In this document: piece by piece, positions 56,504 through 64,000 of the stretch
Position numbering within the stretch: position 1 is the stretch's first letter
How the letters are laid out: each line of letters starts with the position of its first letter
Assembly: GCA_021323695.1 (NCBI GenBank)
Contig: JAJPKN010000030.1
Span: forward strand, 22,959 to 86,958
Reading direction: 5' to 3'
Length of the DNA: 64,000 nt
DNA from: Actinomycetota bacterium
Lineage (GTDB): Bacteria > Actinomycetota > Acidimicrobiia > Acidimicrobiales > Palsa-688
Notes under the pieces: generated by a model
What the model was told of the DNA's origin: nothing
Seen by the model: the letters and a program-made list of their open reading frames with translations, nothing else
The model's database searches: none
Translations under genes and position numbers: made by a program

Positions 56504-57946
56504 TCAGGCGGTGGCCCGGCGCTGCTGGAGCAGGGTGGTGGCAGCCCGGAGGTCTGCCTGGCCGGCGGTGGCCGCCTTGACCTTGCCTATGAAGAACCCG
56601 GCCAGCCTGTCGTCGCCCGCGCAATAGCGTTCCCATTCTCGTGGGTGGGCGCCGACCACCTGGTCCAGCACCTGGGCCAGGGCGTCAGCAGCCAGCGCCT
56701 GGTAGCCAAGGCGCTCGGCAATGCCCGCCGGGTCACCGCCTTGCTCCATGAGCAACCTGAGCACGGCGCGCGCCTGGGCCGGGGTGAGCTCCCCTCCCGC
56801 TTCCATCTGGACCAGCCGGGCAAAGGCACCGGCGTCGGGCGGGCCGTGGTCCTCCAGCCCCGCCGCCACCTCGTTGGCCAGGCGCCGGAGGGCCAGGTTG
56901 GCGTCCGCCCCGGCCGAGACGGCGGCCCTCACCAAGCCGTCCAAGCCCAGCCGCACGACCGTGGCCACCGCCTCCGAGGACACGGGCACACCCGCGGCCC
57001 TGGCCACCTCCTCGCGCCTCTCGGCCGGCAGAGCGGGCAGCGACCGGCGCACTGACTCCACCCAGTCGGGTGAAGGCTGGAGGGCCACCAAGTCCGGCTC
57101 GGGGAAATAGCGGTAGTCGTAGGCCTCCTCCTTGGAGCGCATGGAGTAGGTGCGCCCCTCTTGCTCGTCCCAGTGGCGGGTCTCCTGGGCCACCTCCCCA
57201 CCTTGGGCCAGGACCTCCACCTGCCGGGCCGCCTCGTAGGAGACCGCCCGGGCCAGGCTGCGCAGGGAGTTCAGGTTCTTGATCTCGCAGCGGGGCCCGA
57301 GCGTGCCGCTGCCCACGGGCCGGACCGACACGTTGCAGTCCACCCGCAAGGACCCCTCCTCCATCTTGCCGTCCGAAGCGCCGGTGGCCACCAGGATGGC
57401 CCGTAGTTCTTCCACGTACTCCCTGGCCTCCTGCGGGCCGCGGATGTCGGGCTGAGAGACGATCTCGACCAGGGGCACACCGGCCCGGTTGTAGTCGACC
57501 AGCGAGTGCGCCGCCTCGTGGATGCGGCCGCCGCCGCCGACATGGGTGGTCTTGCCTGTGTCCTCCTCGAGGTGGGCCCTCACGATGCCCACCCGCTTGC
57601 CGCTCGGCAGCTCGAGCCAGCCGCCCACGTTAATTGGCGCGTCGTACTGGCTGATCTGGTAGTCCTTGGGCATGTCGGGGTAGAAGTAGTTCTTGCGGTG
57701 GAAGACCGACGGCTGGACCTGGCAGTGCAGGGCCAGCCCGATCCTCATGGCGTACTCGACCGCCCGGCGGTTCAGCACCGGGAGCGAGCCAGGCAGGCCC
57801 AGGCAGACGGGGCAGACGTTGGTGTTGGGCTCGTCGCCAAAGGCGTTGCGGCAGCCACAGAACAGCTTGGTCTGGGTGCGCAGCTCGCAGTGGACCTCGA
57901 GGCCGACCACGGTCTCCCAGCCGTCCAGGTCGCGAACGGCGCTCAC
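56504..57946 (-). CDS. gatB: Aspartyl/glutamyl-tRNA amidotransferase subunit B
   Basis: Kinase-like subunit that activates Glu-tRNA(Gln) or Asp-tRNA(Asn). 480 residues. WETVVGLEVHCELRTQTKLFCGC at the start, then YFYPDMPKDYQISQYDAPI and VGRIHEAAHSLVDYNRAGVPLVEIVS-type motif. C-terminal helical YqeY-like tail present. Overlaps gatA by four bases (ATGA). Confidence 0.97.
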   Translation of the reverse strand: MSAVRDLDGWETVVGLEVHCELRTQTKLFCGCRNAFGDEPNTNVCPVCLGLPGSLPVLNRRAVEYAMRIGLALHCQVQPSVFHRKNYFYPDMPKDYQISQYDAPINVGGWLELPSGKRVGIVRAHLEEDTGKTTHVGGGGRIHEAAHSLVDYNRAGVPLVEIVSQPDIRGPQEAREYVEELRAILVATGASDGKMEEGSLRVDCNVSVRPVGSGTLGPRCEIKNLNSLRSLARAVSYEAARQVEVLAQGGEVAQETRHWDEQEGRTYSMRSKEEAYDYRYFPEPDLVALQPSPDWVESVRRSLPALPAERREEVARAAGVPVSSEAVATVVRLGLDGLVRAAVSAGADANLALRRLANEVAAGLEDHGPPDAGAFARLVQMEAGGELTPAQARAVLRLLMEQGGDPAGIAERLGYQALAADALAQVLDQVVGAHPREWERYCAGDDRLAGFFIGKVKAATAGQADLRAATTLLQQRRATA

Positions 57947-59403
57947 CGCTCAGCTCCCGTGGCTGGCGCGGGCGCCGGCGCCAGCCGCTCCAGGGCTGCC
58001 GCCACCTGGAACATCTCGGCTTCGCCCAGCGCCGGAGCCAGCACCTGGGCCCCCACCGGCAGGCCGTCGTCGCCGGTGCCGAACGGCACGCTGACCGCCG
58101 GGTGGCCGGCCAAGTTGGAGGGGATGGTGCAGATGTCGCTCATGTACATGCTCAACGGGTCGGCCGTCTTGGCCCCCAGGGCAAAGGCGGTCGTCGGTGA
58201 CGTGGGCGACAGTAGGACGTCGCACGAACGGTAGGCTTCCTCGAAACCCCGGATTATGAGCGTGCGGACTTTTTGGGCCTTGCCGTAGTAGGCGTCGTAA
58301 TAGCCGGCCGAAAGGGCATAGGTGCCGAGCATTACCCGGCGCTTGACCTCCGGCCCGAAGCCGGCTGAGCGGGTGGCGATGTAGGTCTCGGTCATGTCTG
58401 CTCTCTGCTCGCGCAGCCCGTAGCGCACCCCGTCGTAGCGGGCCAGGTTGGAGGAGGCCTCAGCCGGTGCGATCAGGTAATAGGCGGAAAGGGCGTACCG
58501 CAGCGCGGGCACGCTTATTTCCTCCACCTTGGCCCCGGCCGACGCCAGGGCATCAGCCGCTTCGCGCAGGCGGCGGGCGACGTCGGGGGCGATCCCCTCG
58601 GCCTCGGCCAGCTCGGCGATCACGCCAACCCGCACCCCCTCGACCCCGAGGCCCAGCTTGGCGCTGGCCTTGGGCGGCTCACCCGGGAGGCTCGTGGAGT
58701 CGGCCTCGTCATGGCCGGAGATGACGTCCAGCGCCAACGCCGCGTCGGCCACATTAGCGGCGAAGGGGCCGACCTGGTCGAGGGAACTGGCGAAGGCCAC
58801 CAGCCCGAAGCGCGAGACCAGCCCGTAGGTCGGCTTGGCTCCCACCACCCCGCACAGGGCGGCGGGCTGGCGGACCGACCCCCCGGTGTCCGAGCCCAGG
58901 GCCAAGGGGGCAAAGCCTGCCGCCACCGCCGCCGCGCTACCCCCGGACGACCCGCCGGGCACCCGCGAGAGGTCCCGCGGGTTGCGGGTCGGGCCGAAAG
59001 CAGAGTGCTCGGTCGAAGATCCCATGGCGAACTCGTCCATGTTGGTCTTGCCCACCATCACCGCTCCCGCTGCCGCCAGCCGGCGGACGACCGTCGCATC
59101 GTAAGGCGGCCGCCAGCCGGCCAGTATGCGAGAGCAGCAGGTCGTGGGGATGCCCTTGGTGCACAGCAGGTCCTTCAAGGCGACCGGCACGCCCGCCAGC
59201 GGGCCGGGGTCCACCCCGGCCGCCACCCGGCGGTCGACCTCGGCGGCCTGGGCACGGGCCAAGTCCTCGGTGACGAGGCAGAAGGCGTGGACCTCGGGCT
59301 CGCGCGCCGCCACCCGGGCCAGGTGCTCCTCCAGCACGCTGGTGGCGGTGACCTCCCCCCGCCGGACCCGGGCGGCCAGCTCGGCCGCCGAGGGGGAGCT
59401 CAC
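57943..59403 (-). CDS. gatA: Aspartyl/glutamyl-tRNA amidotransferase subunit A
   Basis: Amidase subunit that releases ammonia from glutamine. 486 residues. The Ser-Ser-Lys triad is K77 (VALKDLL), S152 or S153 in VPGGSSGGSAAAV, and S176 in SDTGGSVRQPA. Overlaps gatC by four bases. Confidence 0.97.
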   Translation of the reverse strand: MSSPSAAELAARVRRGEVTATSVLEEHLARVAAREPEVHAFCLVTEDLARAQAAEVDRRVAAGVDPGPLAGVPVALKDLLCTKGIPTTCCSRILAGWRPPYDATVVRRLAAAGAVMVGKTNMDEFAMGSSTEHSAFGPTRNPRDLSRVPGGSSGGSAAAVAAGFAPLALGSDTGGSVRQPAALCGVVGAKPTYGLVSRFGLVAFASSLDQVGPFAANVADAALALDVISGHDEADSTSLPGEPPKASAKLGLGVEGVRVGVIAELAEAEGIAPDVARRLREAADALASAGAKVEEISVPALRYALSAYYLIAPAEASSNLARYDGVRYGLREQRADMTETYIATRSAGFGPEVKRRVMLGTYALSAGYYDAYYGKAQKVRTLIIRGFEEAYRSCDVLLSPTSPTTAFALGAKTADPLSMYMSDICTIPSNLAGHPAVSVPFGTGDDGLPVGAQVLAPALGEAEMFQVAAALERLAPAPAPATGAER

Positions 59404-59717
59404 GGGGCATCCCCCATGATCCTCGGGATCCGGAAGTAGGGCCCCTCTACGTCGGGCGCCTGGGAGAGCACCTCGTCGCGGTCCAGGCCGGGCCGGGGCT
59501 CGTCCTCTCGGAACACGTCAGCGAGCGGGAAGGGGTGAGCGGTCGGGGGCGTGCCCTCGATGTCCAAGGCGGCGATGTCGGCGGCGTGGCCGAGGACCGC
59601 CGCCAGCTGGGTGGTGTACATGCTGAGCTCTTCCTCGCTCAGGGCCAGGCGGGCCAGGCGGGCGACATGGGCGACCTCGGCCGGGGAGATCGAGGTCCTT
59701 GGGTTGGGCTGGTCCAC
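59400..59717 (-). CDS. gatC: Aspartyl/glutamyl-tRNA amidotransferase subunit C
   Basis: Small stabilising subunit. 105 residues from the GTG at 59717 (VDQPNPRTSISPAEVAHVARLARL). The longer frame reads antisense into the SCP2 gene. The C-terminal part has VFREDEPRPGLDRDEVLSQAPDVEGPYFRIPRIM, typical of GatC. First gene of gatCAB; divergent from the SCP2-like gene with about 50 bases between starts. Confidence 0.95.
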   Translation of the reverse strand: MDQPNPRTSISPAEVAHVARLARLALSEEELSMYTTQLAAVLGHAADIAALDIEGTPPTAHPFPLADVFREDEPRPGLDRDEVLSQAPDVEGPYFRIPRIMGDAP

Positions 59718-59766
59718 TCGGCCATCGTAGAGCGCTACCGTTACGGGCACGGCCAAGTACCCTTTC

Positions 59767-60255
59767 TTGAGCGACGCCTGGATGGAACAAGCCCGCCGGA
59801 TCCACGCCGAGGCGCAACGGGCCGCGGGCGCCAACCTGGGCCTGCCCACCCCTCAGGTGGCCGTCCGGGCCAACCTGGTGGTGACCGAGGCACCCTTCAG
59901 CTCCACCCCCCTGCACGCCCACATCGACACCTCCGGTGGCGGCTTCGACATAGGTGCCGGCCACCTCGACGACCCAGACGTCACCGTCTCGCTTGACTAC
60001 GCCACCGCCCGGGGGCTCTTCGTCGCCGGCAACGTCCAAGCCGTCCTCCAGGCCTTCCTGGCTGGCCAGCTCAAGGTCGACGGCGACCTGTCCAAGCTGC
60101 TCGCCCCCTCCAGCGGCATATGGCCGGGTGCCTGGGCCGGCCCCCCAGCTGGCCCGACAGGCGAGGGCGGCGCGGGCTCGGCCCAGCCCAGCCTTGCTTA
60201 CCCGGCCCCGGCGGCCTTGGACCTGGCCAACCGCCTGGCAGAGATCACCGAATAG
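59767..60255 (+). CDS. SCP2 sterol-binding-domain protein
   Basis: 162 residues. A helix MEQARRIHAEAQRAAGANLG precedes a beta-rich lipid-binding domain with HIDTSGGGFDIGAGHLDDPDVTVSLDYATARGLFVAG. GNVQAVLQAFLAGQLKVDGDLSKLL is the C-terminal SCP2 signature. TTG at 59767 or ATG at 59782 could start it. May bind a hydrophobic ligand. Confidence 0.75.
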   Translation: MSDAWMEQARRIHAEAQRAAGANLGLPTPQVAVRANLVVTEAPFSSTPLHAHIDTSGGGFDIGAGHLDDPDVTVSLDYATARGLFVAGNVQAVLQAFLAGQLKVDGDLSKLLAPSSGIWPGAWAGPPAGPTGEGGAGSAQPSLAYPAPAALDLANRLAEITE

Positions 60256-60265
60256 GCCCGAGCCG

Positions 60266-60679
60266 TTGGGTACAGCCCACGTCCGAGATGGGGGCGGCGA
60301 CAGCGCCGCAGAAGGGACCGAGACCGGCGCCCGGGTCGACCGGTGGCTGTGGGCTGTGAGGCTCTACAAGACCCGGACCGCCGCCACCGACGCCTGCCGG
60401 GCTGGCCACGTGCGGGTCAACCAAGCCACGGCCAAGCCCGCGACCCTGGTCAGGCTGGGGGACACCGTGCGGGCTCGGGTCGGGCACAACGAAAGGGTCG
60501 TCGAGGTGGCCCGCCTCATCGGCAACCGGGTAGGGGCGCCGGTGGCTTCTAGCTGCTACGTGGACCACAGCCCGCCGCCCAGCACCGAGGCGGCCCTGCC
60601 GGTGTTCGCTCGCGACAAGGGGGCCGGGCGCCCCACCAAGAGGGAGCGCCGCCAGCTCGACCAGCTCCGTCGGCACTGA
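60266..60679 (+). CDS. S4-domain RNA-binding protein (Hsp15-like)
   Basis: 137 residues from the TTG at 60266; upstream of that the frame overlaps the SCP2 gene. The S4 motif is RVDRWLWAVRLYKTRTAATDACRAGHVRVNQATAKPATLV, then the basic C-terminal helix RPTKRERRQLDQLRRH. Hsp15-type proteins bind 50S subunits carrying stalled peptidyl-tRNA; that role is inferred from the family. Confidence 0.85.
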   Translation: MGTAHVRDGGGDSAAEGTETGARVDRWLWAVRLYKTRTAATDACRAGHVRVNQATAKPATLVRLGDTVRARVGHNERVVEVARLIGNRVGAPVASSCYVDHSPPPSTEAALPVFARDKGAGRPTKRERRQLDQLRRH

Positions 60680-60787
60680 CCTGGCCCGCCTGGCCTGGGC
60701 GGGCGCCCACCGGAGCCGCCGGCAATGCCCGCCCACCGGGAGCCAGGCAGCCCGCTCCGGCAACCAGCTTCTGGTCCGGCGAGCGGT

Positions 60788-61063
60788 TCAGATGGCGTCG
60801 ATCTGCTTCGCCAGCTCCAAGTCGGCCCGGGTCAGGGCGCCGACCGAATGGGTGGACAGGCGCAGGGTGACCTTGTTCCAACGGATGTCGATGTCAGGGT
60901 GGTGGCCAGCTTTCTCCGCCAGCTCCCCGACCCGGTTGACGAACGCCAGCGCCTCGGCGAAGTCCTTGCCCGACCAGTCCTTCACCAGCTCGTTGCCCCG
61001 GCGCTCCCAGCCCAGCCCGCCAGCCAGTGCCTGGCCGACGACGGTGTCGTCAAGAGCTTCCAT
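60788..61063 (-). CDS. Pterin-4a-carbinolamine dehydratase
   Basis: 91 residues. Family motif AGHHPDIDIRWNKVTLRLSTHSVGALTRADLELAKQID, with the active-site His pair HH and DI. Dehydrates 4a-hydroxytetrahydropterins; its role in bacteria without aromatic hydroxylases is unclear and none is seen here. Confidence 0.93.
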   Translation of the reverse strand: MEALDDTVVGQALAGGLGWERRGNELVKDWSGKDFAEALAFVNRVGELAEKAGHHPDIDIRWNKVTLRLSTHSVGALTRADLELAKQIDAI

Positions 61064-61139
61064 GCGCCGACGCTACCGGCTGGCCCGGGCTAGTGCCCAG
61101 GCGGGCCATGAGGCAGGCAGGCACCGCCGCTCGAAGGGG

Positions 61140-61706
61140 TCAGGCCCGGGTGCGGGCCCGGGGAGCGCTCGCCCCCTGCTCCAGCTGCAGGACGAGCTGG
61201 GAAAGGAAGGCCCGGACGGTGGCATCGGCCAACCGGTGCAGCACCAGCCGGTCGGCCACCTTGCCGGGTGCCCCTCCAGGAGGCTCGTAACGGCCTCTCA
61301 GCGCCACTTCGCTGCGGCCTTCGCCCAGAGGGCTGACCTCGAGGTCGGCGTCAAGCGTCGGGAACAGCGAGCCCGGCCCGGTGGCCCGCCACGAAAAGGC
61401 CAGCAGCGTCACGTCATCGTGCCGGCGGACCGGCCCAGGCACTACCTCCACCGTCTTGGCCAACAGCGACGGCCAGTTGCGAGGGCCGACCTTGAGCCGC
61501 ATCTGGCTCAGGGCCTCCCCGGCGCCCTTCACCGCCCGGCCCAGGCGGGCGCCGTCTTCCAGCTCAGCCACGACCTCGTCGGCTGGCCGGTTGACGATCA
61601 TGAAATCTTGGACGAACACTGCGGGACTGACCTCCTGCGGCCCAGCAGCACCCTCGGGAAGGCCGGCCGGTCGGCCTGGGGCCTCAGCTGCTGTCACCAA
61701 CCCCAT
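61140..61706 (-). CDS. SRPBCC/START-like protein
   Basis: 188 residues. A ~25-residue lead, then strand FMIVNRPADEVVAELED and a helix-grip pattern (MRLKVGPRNWPSLLAKTVEVVPG, SEVALRGRYEPPGG, a long C-terminal helix ADATVRAFLSQLVLQLEQG). Could bind a hydrophobic ligand; no catalytic residues can be named. An Arg-rich tail ends it. Confidence 0.6.
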   Translation of the reverse strand: MGLVTAAEAPGRPAGLPEGAAGPQEVSPAVFVQDFMIVNRPADEVVAELEDGARLGRAVKGAGEALSQMRLKVGPRNWPSLLAKTVEVVPGPVRRHDDVTLLAFSWRATGPGSLFPTLDADLEVSPLGEGRSEVALRGRYEPPGGAPGKVADRLVLHRLADATVRAFLSQLVLQLEQGASAPRARTRA

Positions 61707-61748
61707 GATCCAGGACGCGGCTCGCCTAACTGTAGGGCCAAAGGGCCT

Positions 61749-64000
<2,252 letters not shown>

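Overview
The window is about 70% G+C. Its genes are tightly packed, use many GTG and TTG starts, and often overlap their neighbours by 1-8 bases. Gene content and order point to a high-GC actinobacterium. The SigR/RsrA pair, the DUF2342 metalloprotease, DisA-RadA beside ClpC, and the lysS-coaX-panC-folK-folB-folP-folE-hpt-tilS series match the order known from mycobacteria. The two secreted proteins ending in FGDA-type 42-residue repeats make me think of Acidimicrobiia, but that placement is inference. I found no rRNA, tRNA, CRISPR array, insertion sequence or prophage.

Layout. 1-6.3 kb: end of a Crp-like regulator, then disA, radA, a lipoprotein and clpC on the minus strand. 6.6-15.6 kb: a polyprenyl diphosphate synthase on plus, then a minus-strand cofactor operon (tilS, hpt, folE, folP, a phosphatase-like protein without the catalytic Cys, folB, folK, panC, coaX, lysS). 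15.6-19.3 kb: DUF2342 protease, small Cys/His protein, anti-sigma and ECF sigma of the RsrA/SigR type, FHA protein. 19.4-23.5 kb: a fused cobalamin methyltransferase, infA (apparently with a CTG start), a DUF2293 gene with no ordinary start, and an ATP-dependent DNA ligase. 23.5-29.9 kb: a two-module FAD/Fe-S oxidoreductase, sucCD, and a second sigma/anti-sigma pair. 29.9-43.7 kb: zinc alcohol dehydrogenase, then a surface-polysaccharide and secreted-protein region (GDP-mannose dehydratase, SpoIID-like and subtilisin-like proteins sharing a repeat domain, coiled-coil protein, glycosyltransferases, FkbM methyltransferase). 43.7-50.3 kb: Sco-TlpA fusion, CcdA, aminotransferase, D,D-carboxypeptidase, GMC oxidoreductase. 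50.3-56.4 kb: ilvC, ilvN, ilvB behind a leader-peptide attenuator, a HAD phosphatase and ilvD. 56.5-64 kb: gatB, gatA, gatC, SCP2 and S4 proteins, pterin carbinolamine dehydratase, SRPBCC protein, ligA.

The most notable signals are these. (1) An undetected 28-codon leader peptide ending in Leu-Val-Val-Val-Leu-Ile-Thr, with a perfect terminator hairpin before ilvB and a promoter placed so that the leader mRNA would be nearly leaderless. (2) infA whose only plausible start is CTG. (3) A degenerate dual-specificity-phosphatase-like protein inside the folate operon. (4) A tandem repeat that multiplies Shine-Dalgarno plus ATG modules at the start of hpt. (5) Two adjacent secreted proteins with exactly six 42-residue repeats each. 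(6) Several short tandem repeats, often 15 bp, at gene ends.
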